In this document: positions 42,650-52,103 of the stretch, piece after piece
Layout of the letters: each line of letters starts with the position of its first letter
How positions within the stretch are numbered: the first letter of the stretch is position 1
NCBI RefSeq assembly: GCF_007713685.1
Contig: NZ_VMRJ01000003.1
Coordinates: 372,001 to 436,000, forward strand
Reading direction: 5' to 3'
DNA from: Hymenobacter setariae
GTDB taxonomy: Bacteria > Bacteroidota > Bacteroidia > Cytophagales > Hymenobacteraceae
DNA length: 64,000 nucleotides
Notes under the pieces: model-generated
What the model saw: only the letters and a program-made list of their open reading frames with translations
Database searches by the model: none
What the model was told of the DNA's origin: nothing
Position numbers and translations under genes: made by a program

Positions 42650-44140
42650 CTACCACACGTAGGTGGCCACGGCGCCGCCGTAGAGTGAGGCGCTAGCCAG
42701 CTTGCCTTTGTACTGAATATTGAAATTGCGGAGCGTCGAGCCAGTGTTTACTACCAAGAGCACGCGTTTGCCGGCGGGCGTTTTGTAGGCCACATTGGGC
42801 AGGCCATCGGGGGCGTTGGTACCCACGCGCACCGAGCCGGGCCGCACAAACTTGGCGGCGTGGCCGATAGTGTAGTAGGCTGAGTTGCGGGTTACGGTAT
42901 TGCCGCTGATGGTGAGAGCACCTAGGCACTCCGAGCAGCCGCCCGGCGTGTGCGGGCTGTAGGTGGCATCGCTGGCGAGGTTCCACTCAAGCACGTTGCG
43001 GCTCCAGTTGCGAGGCGCAGCCACTACTAGGTTGTTAGCGTGCCAGGTGAGGTCGCCGGCAAAGTTGCCGGGTGCTTTTGTGTACTGCTCCGTAAAGTAC
43101 ACGTTCTTAGTGGGGTAGGCGTCGTGGATTTGGCTCAAGGCTTCCATCGACCCGGCGTAGAGGTGAAACGCCGAACCATCGAGGTAGGTGCTGGCGCCTG
43201 CATTGCTAAGCACGGTGCGCACAAAATCCAGGCCGTCGGCGTCGGGGTTGTGGTCGTAGGCAATAATCTTGGTGGTAAGGCCCGCGGCTTTGAAAGCCGG
43301 CCCTACATTATTCTTGATAAACGCCGCCTGCTCGGCGCCTGTCATCACCATGCTCGGGTTGTTGTAGGGGTTCAGCGGCTCGTTTTGCAGCGTTACGGCG
43401 TCGATGGTAATACCCTGCGCCTTCATGCCCTGGATGTACTTCACGAAGTACTGCGCGTAGGCGTCGTAGTACTCTGGCTTGAGCGAGCCACCCACGGGGC
43501 TGGGGTCGGGGTTGGTGGGTGAGGTCGGGCCGTTCTTCATCCAGGTGGGCGCCGTCCAAGGCGACCCTAGGATTTTGATGGCCGGGTTGATAGCCACAAT
43601 TTCCTTGAGCACCGGAATGAAATACGCCTCGTCGGGCGCTAGGCTAAAGCTAGCCAGTGTAGGGTCGGGGCTGCTGGCATCGTCGTAGGTATACACTGAG
43701 GCGTTGAGGTCAGACGCCCCAATGCTCACTCGCAAGTAGCTCACCCCGATGTTGTTCTCATCCGTGGCAAATAGCTCTTTGAGCAGCGCCGCCCGATTGG
43801 CAGCCGTCATCTGGCTCAGCACGAAGGCGCTGCCCCCGGTGAGGGTGTAGCCAAAGCCATCCATGGTCTGAAAGGTCTGCGTCGTATCGACCGCGATGGT
43901 CGGGTTCGAGTTGGCCGTGGCCCCAAAGCTTAGGCCCGCGGGCTGGTTATAAAACAGCGCCGCCTTGTCGGGCGTGGTCAGCCACACGGCTATCTGCGCC
44001 GGCGCAGCCGGTGTGGGCGTCGGTGGGGTAGGGGTGGGCGTGGGTGTAGCCGGCGACTCGTCCTTCTTGCAGCCGCCGAATAGCAGGGTAGCAGCGAGTA
44101 AGAAGCTTGCCGAATAACGAAAACGGGTGGGAAAAGCCAT
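42650..44140 (-). CDS. Lipoprotein glycoside hydrolase family 30
   Basis: 496 aa. Lipobox LFGGC with Cys24, then a Thr/Pro repeat linker (28-46). The GH30 (beta/alpha)8 barrel and side sandwich follow. DGFGYTLTGGSA is at 94-105, GSPWTAPTWMKN at 192-203, acid/base Glu254 in LQNEPLNPY and nucleophile Glu351 in VYFTEQY. Many blocks are identical or nearly so in the next gene upstream, so the pair arose by duplication. As a lipoprotein it is probably on the cell surface and acts first on long chains. It resembles the endo-beta-1,6-glucanase (GH30_3) style, a call I cannot test here. Confidence 0.92.
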   Translation of the reverse strand: MAFPTRFRYSASFLLAATLLFGGCKKDESPATPTPTPTPPTPTPAAPAQIAVWLTTPDKAALFYNQPAGLSFGATANSNPTIAVDTTQTFQTMDGFGYTLTGGSAFVLSQMTAANRAALLKELFATDENNIGVSYLRVSIGASDLNASVYTYDDASSPDPTLASFSLAPDEAYFIPVLKEIVAINPAIKILGSPWTAPTWMKNGPTSPTNPDPSPVGGSLKPEYYDAYAQYFVKYIQGMKAQGITIDAVTLQNEPLNPYNNPSMVMTGAEQAAFIKNNVGPAFKAAGLTTKIIAYDHNPDADGLDFVRTVLSNAGASTYLDGSAFHLYAGSMEALSQIHDAYPTKNVYFTEQYTKAPGNFAGDLTWHANNLVVAAPRNWSRNVLEWNLASDATYSPHTPGGCSECLGALTISGNTVTRNSAYYTIGHAAKFVRPGSVRVGTNAPDGLPNVAYKTPAGKRVLLVVNTGSTLRNFNIQYKGKLASASLYGGAVATYVW

Positions 44141-44175
44141 GGAGAGGATTCGTAAAAGGTGGAATATCTGCGGCT

Positions 44176-44234
44176 GTAGCGCGGTTTAGTCCGCGAGTGC
44201 CACGTGGGCTAGCTCGCGGACTAAACGGTGCTAC
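44176..44234. repeat. Inverted repeat at the GH30/GH30 junction
   Basis: GTAGCGCGGTTTAGTCCGCGAG (44176-44197) pairs with CTCGCGGACTAAACGGTGCTAC (44213-44234) with two or three mismatches. Its right end touches the stop codon of the upstream GH30 gene. Confidence 0.8.
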
Positions 44235-45658
44235 TACCACACGTAGGTGGCCACGGCGCCAGCCGGTAGCGTAGCCTGGGCCGCCTGCCCTAGGTAGTGC
44301 AGGCTAAAGGTTTGGGGCGTAGCCTGGTCATTAACTACCAGCAGCACGTGGCCACCGCTAGGTGTGCGGTAGGCCACGTTGGATAGCCCCGCCGCAGTGG
44401 TCGAGCCCACACGCACCGAGCCGGGGCGCACGAACTTGCTGGCGTGGGCCACGGTGTAGTAGGCCACGTTGCGAGTCACGGCGTCGCCGGGGGCCAGCGT
44501 AATGGCGCCTAGGCACTCGGTGCAACCGCCCGGCGTGTGCGGATTCTGCTGCGGGTCGGCGGCCAGGTTCCACTCTAGCACGGTGCGGGCCCAGTTGCGC
44601 GGCGCGCCTATTTCGAGGTTTTTCACGTGCCACCCTAGGTTGCTTTCAAAGGTGGTTTTCGACCCCGTCCACTGCTCGGTGAAATACACGTTTTTAGTCG
44701 GATATGCATCGTGCACCTTGCTCAGGGCCTCGATGGGGCCAGCGTAGAGGTGAAACGCTGAGCCATCGACGTAGGGGTTGGCGGTGGCATTGCCGAGCAC
44801 CGTGAGGGGGTAGTCGGGCTTGTCAGCGTTGTGGTCGTAGCAGACGATTTTGGTCTTGAGCCCCGCCGCCTTGAAAGCCGGCCCTAGGTGCTGGCCAATA
44901 AACTCGGCCTGCGGCTCGGCAGTCATCAGCAGACTGGGGTTGTTGCCCGGGTGCAGTGGCTCATTCTGCACCGTGATGGCGTCGAGGCGAATACCGTGCT
45001 TCTGCATGCCTTGCAGGTACTTCACGAAGTACTGCGCGTAGGCCCCGTAAAACTCCGGCTTGAGCGAGCCGCCCTTGCTTTCGCCGTTGGTTTTCATCCA
45101 GGTCGGCGGGCTCCAGGGTGACCCCATGAGCTTGATAGCCGGGTTGATAGCCAGAATTTCCTTTAGTACCGGAATGAGGTGCGCCTCGTCGGGCGCCAGG
45201 CTGAAGTGCGCCAGCGTCGGGTCGGTTTCACCGGCCGGCCGGTCGTCGTAGCTAAATACCTGGGCATCGAGGTCCGAGGCCCCGATGCTCAGGCGCAGGT
45301 AGCTCACGCCGATGCCGTTGGCATCGGTGCCGAACAGTTCGCGCAGCAGTTTAGTTCGCGCCGGGGCGCTCATGGCGTGCAGCAGTTCGGCGCTGCCCCC
45401 GGTGAGGCAGTAGCCAAAGCCATCCATGGTCTGAAAGCGCTGGCTATCGTCGATTTCAATCACCGTGCCCGTAGGGGCCGCTTTGCTGAAAGCCAGGCGC
45501 GCGGCTTGCGGCTGCAAGCGCTGGGTTTGGTCGGGGGTAGTAATCCAGGAGGCCACGCCCGCTTTGGCGTTGGTCTTGGCGCGCTGGCCATAGCTTGGCA
45601 CTAGTGTGAGGGCTAATACAGCACCTAGGCCTAAGCGGCAAACAGAAACAGATAGCAT
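44234..45658 (-). CDS. Secreted glycoside hydrolase family 30, paralog of the neighbour
   Basis: 474 aa with a signal peptide ending near residue 25 (LTLVPSYGQ), no lipobox. The sequence from residue 35 on follows the downstream GH30 lipoprotein closely: TMDGFGYCLTGGSA, IGVSYLRLSIGASDLDAQ, acid/base Glu233 in VQNEPLHPGNN and nucleophile Glu328 in VYFTEQWTGSK. One copy as a lipoprotein and one as a soluble periplasmic enzyme suggest division of labour between surface and periplasm. The stop codon touches an inverted repeat. SusD lies 228 bases upstream. Confidence 0.92.
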   Translation of the reverse strand: MLSVSVCRLGLGAVLALTLVPSYGQRAKTNAKAGVASWITTPDQTQRLQPQAARLAFSKAAPTGTVIEIDDSQRFQTMDGFGYCLTGGSAELLHAMSAPARTKLLRELFGTDANGIGVSYLRLSIGASDLDAQVFSYDDRPAGETDPTLAHFSLAPDEAHLIPVLKEILAINPAIKLMGSPWSPPTWMKTNGESKGGSLKPEFYGAYAQYFVKYLQGMQKHGIRLDAITVQNEPLHPGNNPSLLMTAEPQAEFIGQHLGPAFKAAGLKTKIVCYDHNADKPDYPLTVLGNATANPYVDGSAFHLYAGPIEALSKVHDAYPTKNVYFTEQWTGSKTTFESNLGWHVKNLEIGAPRNWARTVLEWNLAADPQQNPHTPGGCTECLGAITLAPGDAVTRNVAYYTVAHASKFVRPGSVRVGSTTAAGLSNVAYRTPSGGHVLLVVNDQATPQTFSLHYLGQAAQATLPAGAVATYVW

Positions 45659-45681
45659 AAGAAGGGGGATGGGAATAAAAA

Positions 45682-45776
45682 ACGCTTGTCATGGCTGGAA
45701 AACGATGAAGCAACCACACCCGAACAGCTCGCCTAGGTGCGATTGCTTCGTCGTTCCTTCGCGTAATGACAAGCGT
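45682..45776. repeat. Degenerate REP-like inverted repeat downstream of susD
   Basis: ACGCTTGTCAT (from 45682) pairs with ATGACAAGCGT (to 45776), and the inner arms pair imperfectly. The right arm, GGTGCGATTGCTTCG, resembles the 34255-34357 element. Confidence 0.65.
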
Positions 45777-45885
45777 AATAATTTGGTGCGTAGCTAGTAG
45801 CAAACTGCTACTAGCATGCCGCTCCGGGGCCAGATAGTTCTTTATCCACTTTTTCCCAGTCCAGGCCCCGAAACGACAGCTTTGG

Positions 45886-47361
45886 CTAGTACCCTGGGTT
45901 TTGAGTAACCAGGGGGTTCGTGTTGATTTCGCCTTGCGGCAACGGGAACAGCAGATAGTTCACATCGCGGTTGCCTTGGCGCTGCTGGGCAATGATGTCG
46001 AGTGCCGTGACAGTATGGGCACCAGCCTCCACTGCGTTGTGGCGGGCATAGCGCAGCAAGTCAAACCAACGCTCACCTTCGAAGGCCAGCTCTAGGCGGC
46101 GCTGGCGGTCGATTTCGTTGCGCATAGCTTGCTTGGTGAGGGCCTGAGGCGAGGCCAGGCTGAGGGCCGCTAAGCCAGCGCGCTGGCGCACGGGATTTAG
46201 CTTGGCCAGCACGTCGGCGCTGGGGCCGGTTTGCTCATTTACAGCTTCAGCGTAAGCCAGCAGCACCTCGGCGTAGCGCAGTACATAGGTGTTGTCGGCC
46301 GAGCTGAAGTTGTTGCCGATGCCGCGCCACTTGTACACAAAAGGACCCACGTCGTTGCTATTGCCACCGTTGCCGGGCTTGCCGTCGATGTAGCTAGCGT
46401 GGTTACGGCCAATGACCTTGCCGGCCGCCGAGTTTACGATGCCCGCAAAGGCCCAACGGGTATCATTCACCGTGTCAGCGTAAGCCAGCAGCTCGGCCGT
46501 CGGAATGTTAAACTTGGGGAAGGAATACGTGGCCAGCGGCGAGGGCAGCAGCAAGTCGGGCAAGATGTTGCCCCCATCGGCACTGCCAGCGTACTGAATT
46601 TCGAAGAGCGACTCGGCGCTCTTGTTCTCGGCTGGGTACAGGGCGTTGAATGACCCTAGAGTGATGTTGCTAGCCAGCACCTTAGCAGCAGCGGCCTGGG
46701 CGGCGGCCCAGTTGCGGCGCGTCAGCTGCACGCGGGCCAGCAAGGCGTTTGCCGAGTTTTTGGTAGCGCGGTTGGTGTTGCTGGCAGGCATCTGGATGGC
46801 AGCGCGCTGCAAATCGGCCACTACCTGGTCATACACTTGGTCGGTGGTAGCGCGGGCCAGGTTCACGTCGGCAGGGGCGCCGCTTTCGGTGGGCGTCAGG
46901 CGCAGGGGTACGCCGCCATACACGCGCGCCAGATTGAAGTAGCTGAGCGCCCGAATGAAGCGCGCCTCGCCCTGAATCTGGCTGCGGCGGGCCGTGTCCA
47001 TCGTCACGGTGGGCACGTACTTGAGCACGATGTTGGCCCGGTTCACACCCTGGTAAAACTGGTTGTACACGTTGCCAACCTGGCTGGTCGTGGGCGTCCA
47101 GATGATTTTGTCCATCGCGTTCACGTCGCCGTTGGTGCTGCTGCAGTTGTCGCTGGGCATTTCGCCCATCACGTTCAGGTCCTGGCCGTAGGCACCGGTG
47201 CCCTGCATAGCGTCGTAGGTGGCCGTGAGGCTGGCCTCGGCGTCATCCGAGGTTTGGAAGAAGTTTTCGGGGGTAATGCTGCCTAGGGGCTCTTTCTTAA
47301 GAAAGTCGCAGCTGGCTAGTAGGCTGAGGGCGCCGAGCGCCGGGATAAGTAGCTTTTTCAT
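45886..47361 (-). CDS. SusD/RagB-family nutrient-binding lipoprotein
   Basis: 491 aa. Lipobox LLASC with Cys18. The RagB/SusD fold opens with DFLKKEPLGSITPENFFQTSDDAEA and has TPR-like helices (FIRALSYFNLARVYGGVPL). It closes with the family C-terminal block RRLELAFEGERWFDLLRYAR and LFPLPQGEINTNPLV. It caps the SusC barrel and captures glycans at the cell surface. The gene starts 24 bases after the susC stop, the usual tight pairing. No SusE/F-like gene follows, the next being GH30. Confidence 0.96.
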   Translation of the reverse strand: MKKLLIPALGALSLLASCDFLKKEPLGSITPENFFQTSDDAEASLTATYDAMQGTGAYGQDLNVMGEMPSDNCSSTNGDVNAMDKIIWTPTTSQVGNVYNQFYQGVNRANIVLKYVPTVTMDTARRSQIQGEARFIRALSYFNLARVYGGVPLRLTPTESGAPADVNLARATTDQVYDQVVADLQRAAIQMPASNTNRATKNSANALLARVQLTRRNWAAAQAAAAKVLASNITLGSFNALYPAENKSAESLFEIQYAGSADGGNILPDLLLPSPLATYSFPKFNIPTAELLAYADTVNDTRWAFAGIVNSAAGKVIGRNHASYIDGKPGNGGNSNDVGPFVYKWRGIGNNFSSADNTYVLRYAEVLLAYAEAVNEQTGPSADVLAKLNPVRQRAGLAALSLASPQALTKQAMRNEIDRQRRLELAFEGERWFDLLRYARHNAVEAGAHTVTALDIIAQQRQGNRDVNYLLFPLPQGEINTNPLVTQNPGY

Positions 47362-47384
47362 GGGAATTCTGAGCTAGCGGCAGC

Positions 47385-50300
47385 TTAAAAATTAGCGTTG
47401 AGACCGACCGTGAACGTGCGCGACTGGGGATACACGCCGTAGTCGCGGCCAAAACCGGTTTGGTTGTAGGGGTCGGCGTTCACCTCGGGGTCATAGCCTA
47501 GGTAGTCAGTCCAGGTGATGAGGTTCTGGGCCGTAACATAGAGGCGCAGGTTCTGAATAGAAGCGCGCTTGCTCAGGCTAGTGGGGAAGTTGTAGGCTAT
47601 TGTCACGTTCTTGAGGCGTACGTAGGAGCCATCTTCCAGCCAGCGCGTCGAGAAGCGGTTGTTGCCCTGCGGGTCGTTGCGCACCGGGCGCGGAATGTCG
47701 GTGTTCGTATTAGTGGCTGTCCAGTGGTTCAGCACGCGGGTGCTCTGGTTCAGCGGGTCCGACTGCGACTCCAGAATCTGGCGCGTCTGGTTGTAAATCT
47801 GGTTGCCAAACTGCCCTTGGAAGAACACGCTTAGCTCGACGCCCTTATACGAGAAGTTGTTGGTGACACCCGCAAACGCCTTAGGGTTGGGGTTGCCAAT
47901 GATAGCGCGGTCTTGGTCATTAATTACCCCGTCGCCGTTGAGGTCCGCAAAGCGTACATCACCCGCCACCGGCCGGTTGCCGTTTTGGGTAGGTAGGTTC
48001 TGGCCTTCAGCATTTGATTGCACTAGGCCCTGCATCACGTAGCCGTAGAATGCGCCCAGCGGTTGGCCCGTCTGCGAAATGCTCGACCCGTAAATGATGT
48101 TGCGTGCTGATGTCTCGCCTGCCCCCGTCACCTGCGTGCCTAGGTCCAGAATCTTGTTGCGGTTGCCGCTCACGTTGAAGTTCGTGGTCCAGCCAAAGCC
48201 GTTGTTCTGCGCCTGCACGTTAGTCGTCACCAGCCCGATTTCGAGGCCGCGGTTCTGAATCTTCCCGATGTTCTGCGTCACGCTCAAGTTACCAACACCC
48301 GTGCTCACCGGAATTGGCACGGCGAGCAGCAGGTCCCTAGTTTGCTTGTTGTAGAGGTCTACAGTCAGCGTCAGGCGATTGTCGAACATGCTGAAATCCA
48401 CGCCCGCGTTGTACTGGTAGGTAGTTTCCCAGCGCAGGTCATTGTTGCCGATATCGCTTTGGGTTACGCCGCCCACAATGGCCGAGCCGCCGCCCTGGTA
48501 GTTTACGCCCGAAGTCGTGTAGCGCGAAAAGCGCTGGTAGGTATAGATCTCTTGGTTACCGTTGGCGCCGAAGCTGGCACGCAGTTTCAGGTCCGATACG
48601 GGGCCGCTCTGCGGAAAGAAACTTTCCTTCGAAATGCGCCAAGCGGCGCTCACAGCCGGGAAGTACCCAAACTTATACTTGTCGATGAAGCGGCTGGTAC
48701 CGTCGCCACGCAAGCTGGCCGAAAACAAGTACTTACCATCGTAGTCATAGTTGGCGCGGCCAAAGACGCTCAGTAGTGCCCACTCATCGGCGTAGCTGCC
48801 CGGAATGCCTACAACCGTGGCCCCCGAACTGAGGTATGGCACAGCATTCGACACGAAGCCGCGCGTTTCGGCCCCCGACGTAAAGCGGTTCGAAGCCTGC
48901 ATCGACTCACCGGCCAACAGTGTCAGGTGGTGCTTGTCGCCAAGGTTAGGTGTATAGGTTACCGTATTCTCGTTCAGCCAGATAACTTGTTGGTTACTTG
49001 CCGTGCGGGCCGAGCCGCGCGTCGAGGCGTCGGCGTTAGTGGTGCCGGGGTAGTTGCGGCTGATAAACTGGTTTTCGTTCTGGGTGCGGAAGTCAATACC
49101 CAGCGACGAGCGCACGCGCAGGTTTTTCAGGATGTCAAACTCGCCGTAGATGTTACCAATAGCTTGGTAAACAATAGCCTGATTGTTAGTTTCAAGCAGG
49201 TTGCCTATTGGGTTGTCCGACTGGTTGAGCGGGTTCACGCCGTACGTTCCGTCGGCGTTGCGCACCGGAATGTTCGGAATCTGCGATAGCGCCCCCAGCA
49301 CCGTGCCCGAGTTACCTAGGGCCAGCTCCGAGCGCACGCTGCCGTTGGTATGGGTGCGGCTCAAGTTGAGGTTGGTGCCAATGCGGAAGCGCTCGCTTAC
49401 CGTTTGCTCTAGGTTAATCTTGAAGTTATAGCGGTCGAAGCCCGAGTTCTGGCTGATACCCTGCTGGTTGAAGTAGCCGCCGGCCACGTAGTAGCGGGTT
49501 TTCTCGGTGCCGCCGCTCACGTTGAGCTGGTAGTTTTGGAGGCTGGCCGTGCGGTACACCTCATCCTGCCAGTCGGTGTTGCTTTGCAGGCGTGGGTCGG
49601 TGGCGCTCACCGGAGCCAGGCCGGCATTGGTTTGTATCTCGTTGTATTCTTGGATGAACTGCTGCGAGTTCAGCACGTCGAGCTTCTTGCGCAGCTTCTG
49701 CACGCCGTAGTATACGCTCAGGCCTACTTGTGCTTGGCCCACCTTGCCGCGCTTGGTCGTAATTACTACTACACCGTTGGCCGCCCGCACGCCGTAGATG
49801 GCCGCCGCGGCGCCATCCTTCAGCACGTCGATGCTCTCAATGTCATTGGGGTTAAGCGAGTTCAGCGGGTTGAGGCGCTGGTTGCCTACCGATATTTCCT
49901 GCTGGTAGTCAGGCAGTACCGGCACACCATCTATCACGTACAGCGGCGAGCCGTTTAGGTTCAGCGAAGCGTTGCCGCGCACGCGCACCGAAATACCAGC
50001 CCCCGGTGCCCCCGAGGGCGCCGCTACCTGTACGCCCGGTGCCTGGCCCTGCAAGGCCTGGTCGAAGCCGGCTACCGGCTGGCGGGCCAGCGCCTGGCTG
50101 CCTACCGAGGCCACCGAGGTCGACAGGTCCTGGCGGGTCTGGGTACCGTAGCCCACTACTACTACTTCATTGAGGGCCTGCTGGTCGTCGCTGAGGCGAA
50201 TAGCGATGGTGCTAGTAGCTCCTGTGATGGGTAGCTCCTGGGTTTTAAAGCCCACCGAGCTAAATACCAATGTGCTATTCTCAGGCACGCTCAGCGAGAA

Positions 50301-50828
50301 GCTGCCGTCGGGACCCGTCGAGGTGCCAGTGGTGGTGCCTTTTACGAGCACCGTAACACCGGGCAGGGGTTCGCCCTTGGGGTCGGTCACGCGGCCCGAT
50401 ACGGGCACGTTTTGCGGTGCCATAGTAGCTGCCGCCGTAGCACTAGGTGCCTGCTCAGGCCGGCTAGTCACCACAAAGTAGTTGTCGCGCAGCTCCTTAA
50501 ACTGAAGCGATACCTGGGGCAGCACAGCAGCCAGCTTCTCGGCCAGCGAGCCAGCGGTGGGCTGGGCTACCACGCGCTTGTTGTCTACCACCTCGCTTTC
50601 GTAGAAAATGGTGGCGTGGTACTCGCTCTCCCACTGCTTGAGCAGCGACTTGAGGGGTACCGACTTAGCAGTAGTGGGCGCCTCGGTGGGCTCGCTCTGG
50701 TGCATCGAGTTCACGGCCAAAAACTGGGCGTGCGCTGGGGTGTTCAGCAACTGGAGCACCGCTACGCTAGCCGCTAGGCACGCCGGGCGTGCCACTGGCC
50801 ACCCGAGGTAGGTAAGGGGTTTGTTCAT
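47385..50828 (-). CDS. SusC/RagA-family TonB-dependent receptor with STN signalling domain
   Basis: 1147 aa with a signal peptide ending near residue 35 (NTPAHAQ). Residues about 55-120 form an STN (secretin/TonB N-terminal) domain (SVPLKSLLKQWESEYHATIF, LPQVSLQFKELRDNYFVV). A carboxypeptidase-regulatory-like domain follows (about 140-215, VSGRVTDPKGEPLPGVTVLV), then the plug (NEVVVVGYGTQTRQDLSTSV, YVIDGVPV, LKDGAAAAIYGVRAANGVV) and a 22-strand barrel ending SRTFTVGLNANF. The STN domain lets a loaded receptor signal through a FecR-type anti-sigma factor, which is encoded 29 bases upstream. Energised by the ExbBD-TonB systems. Confidence 0.96.
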   Translation of the reverse strand: MNKPLTYLGWPVARPACLAASVAVLQLLNTPAHAQFLAVNSMHQSEPTEAPTTAKSVPLKSLLKQWESEYHATIFYESEVVDNKRVVAQPTAGSLAEKLAAVLPQVSLQFKELRDNYFVVTSRPEQAPSATAAATMAPQNVPVSGRVTDPKGEPLPGVTVLVKGTTTGTSTGPDGSFSLSVPENSTLVFSSVGFKTQELPITGATSTIAIRLSDDQQALNEVVVVGYGTQTRQDLSTSVASVGSQALARQPVAGFDQALQGQAPGVQVAAPSGAPGAGISVRVRGNASLNLNGSPLYVIDGVPVLPDYQQEISVGNQRLNPLNSLNPNDIESIDVLKDGAAAAIYGVRAANGVVVITTKRGKVGQAQVGLSVYYGVQKLRKKLDVLNSQQFIQEYNEIQTNAGLAPVSATDPRLQSNTDWQDEVYRTASLQNYQLNVSGGTEKTRYYVAGGYFNQQGISQNSGFDRYNFKINLEQTVSERFRIGTNLNLSRTHTNGSVRSELALGNSGTVLGALSQIPNIPVRNADGTYGVNPLNQSDNPIGNLLETNNQAIVYQAIGNIYGEFDILKNLRVRSSLGIDFRTQNENQFISRNYPGTTNADASTRGSARTASNQQVIWLNENTVTYTPNLGDKHHLTLLAGESMQASNRFTSGAETRGFVSNAVPYLSSGATVVGIPGSYADEWALLSVFGRANYDYDGKYLFSASLRGDGTSRFIDKYKFGYFPAVSAAWRISKESFFPQSGPVSDLKLRASFGANGNQEIYTYQRFSRYTTSGVNYQGGGSAIVGGVTQSDIGNNDLRWETTYQYNAGVDFSMFDNRLTLTVDLYNKQTRDLLLAVPIPVSTGVGNLSVTQNIGKIQNRGLEIGLVTTNVQAQNNGFGWTTNFNVSGNRNKILDLGTQVTGAGETSARNIIYGSSISQTGQPLGAFYGYVMQGLVQSNAEGQNLPTQNGNRPVAGDVRFADLNGDGVINDQDRAIIGNPNPKAFAGVTNNFSYKGVELSVFFQGQFGNQIYNQTRQILESQSDPLNQSTRVLNHWTATNTNTDIPRPVRNDPQGNNRFSTRWLEDGSYVRLKNVTIAYNFPTSLSKRASIQNLRLYVTAQNLITWTDYLGYDPEVNADPYNQTGFGRDYGVYPQSRTFTVGLNANF

Positions 50829-50856
50829 AAGGGAAGGGTGGGGAAAAAGGTCTTAA

Positions 50857-51879
50857 TTACTTCGCTTGTTCGGTCAAGGTCAGGCGGTTGCCTTGCCGGG
50901 TGGCTTGTAGGTGGAAAATTTCTTCTAGCGATTGCAGCAGCACGGTGAGGTCGCGCACGGGCACGGTGCCCGTCACGCGGCGCTGGTTGAGTTCGGGCGT
51001 GGCCACCACTACTTCGAGGCCGTAGGTGTCTTGCAGACGGGTCGCCAATTCCGCAATGGAGGTTTCGTCGAGCACCAGCTGCGCGTCTTTCCAGCTGGCG
51101 TAGGGGGCGGTGTGCACGGCGCGGTAGGCCGTCACCACGGGCTGGGCCGGCTGTACCTCACGGGTTTCGACCAACTCGCCGGGCTTCAGAATCACGTCGG
51201 GTTGCTGGCGGTTATCGAAGTGCACGCGCACCTTGCCCGATAGTAGCACCACCCGGCCTTGGTCACGGCGCCGCGATACGGTGAATTTGGTACCTAGAAC
51301 CTCTACCTTGAAACCCGCCGTGGTGTGCACCAAAAAGCGCTGGTTGTCAGCCTGGTGCTGCACCGAAAAGTAGGCTTCGCCATCGAGCCATACCTCGCGA
51401 GGCTTGCCGGCGGCCCAGGTAGCGGGGTAGCGCAGCGTCGAGTGCCCGTTGAGTACTACGCTCGAGCCGTCGGGCAGCTGCACTGTGCGGGTTTGGCCAT
51501 AGGCCGTGGCAATTTGCTGAGCTGGGGCCGCAGCTGGGCGCTGGTTATAGAGCCACCAGCTTCCGCCACCGAGCACAGTGCCAGCCACAGCGGCCGCCGC
51601 CGCCCAGCGCCGCCAGGCTGGTGCCGCCACGGGTAGGCGACGCGACTGACCCAGGCCCAGCCGCCCGTGCACTTGGCCGAGCAGGGCTTCAAAGTTGGGC
51701 TCATCGGCTAATGCTGTGGGCTGAGCATCTAGCTCTTCCCAGTGCTGGCTCATCCAGTACTGCGCCAGCAGCTGGTTAGCAGGCTGGGCCAACCAGGCGC
51801 GCACGGTGGCCGCATCGGCCGCCGAGGCGGTGCCTTGCACGTAGGCAGTAAATAGCTCTTGCGTAATGGCTGGGCTCAT
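50857..51879 (-). CDS. FecR-family anti-sigma factor
   Basis: 340 aa from ATG 51879. The N-terminal 80 residues are a helical cytoplasmic sigma-binding region (TQELFTAYVQGTASAADAA). A TM helix lies at about 95-113 (AAAAAVAGTVLGGGSWWLY). The periplasmic FecR domain spans about 120-235 (TVQLPDGSSVVLNGHSTLRYP, FKVEVLGTKFTVS). The C-terminal STN-like DUF4974 domain spans about 260-335 (DETSIAELATRLQDTYGLEVV). It should hold the ECF sigma factor encoded upstream until the STN domain of SusC signals. A SGNH-LamG hydrolase gene separates it from the sigma gene, which is unusual. Confidence 0.94.
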   Translation of the reverse strand: MSPAITQELFTAYVQGTASAADAATVRAWLAQPANQLLAQYWMSQHWEELDAQPTALADEPNFEALLGQVHGRLGLGQSRRLPVAAPAWRRWAAAAAVAGTVLGGGSWWLYNQRPAAAPAQQIATAYGQTRTVQLPDGSSVVLNGHSTLRYPATWAAGKPREVWLDGEAYFSVQHQADNQRFLVHTTAGFKVEVLGTKFTVSRRRDQGRVVLLSGKVRVHFDNRQQPDVILKPGELVETREVQPAQPVVTAYRAVHTAPYASWKDAQLVLDETSIAELATRLQDTYGLEVVVATPELNQRRVTGTVPVRDLTVLLQSLEEIFHLQATRQGNRLTLTEQAK

Positions 51880-52103
51880 AGGCAGTTTGGCGGGGCGGCA
51901 AGCAAGCAAAAGGCAGCGCTGCTCGGTGCAGCTACACTTTTTACCTGCCTAGGGCTATGCCCCAAGGCAACAATCGTTTGCAGTACTACACTGCCGCCCG
52001 GCCTCCCCCCTTAGTCTGAACCCATAAAAAAATTAAATTTTTATTAAGCGTGTAGCTATCAACGCATTAAAATATGCGTCCGGTCTGTATGCGGTTCCGC
52101 TTT

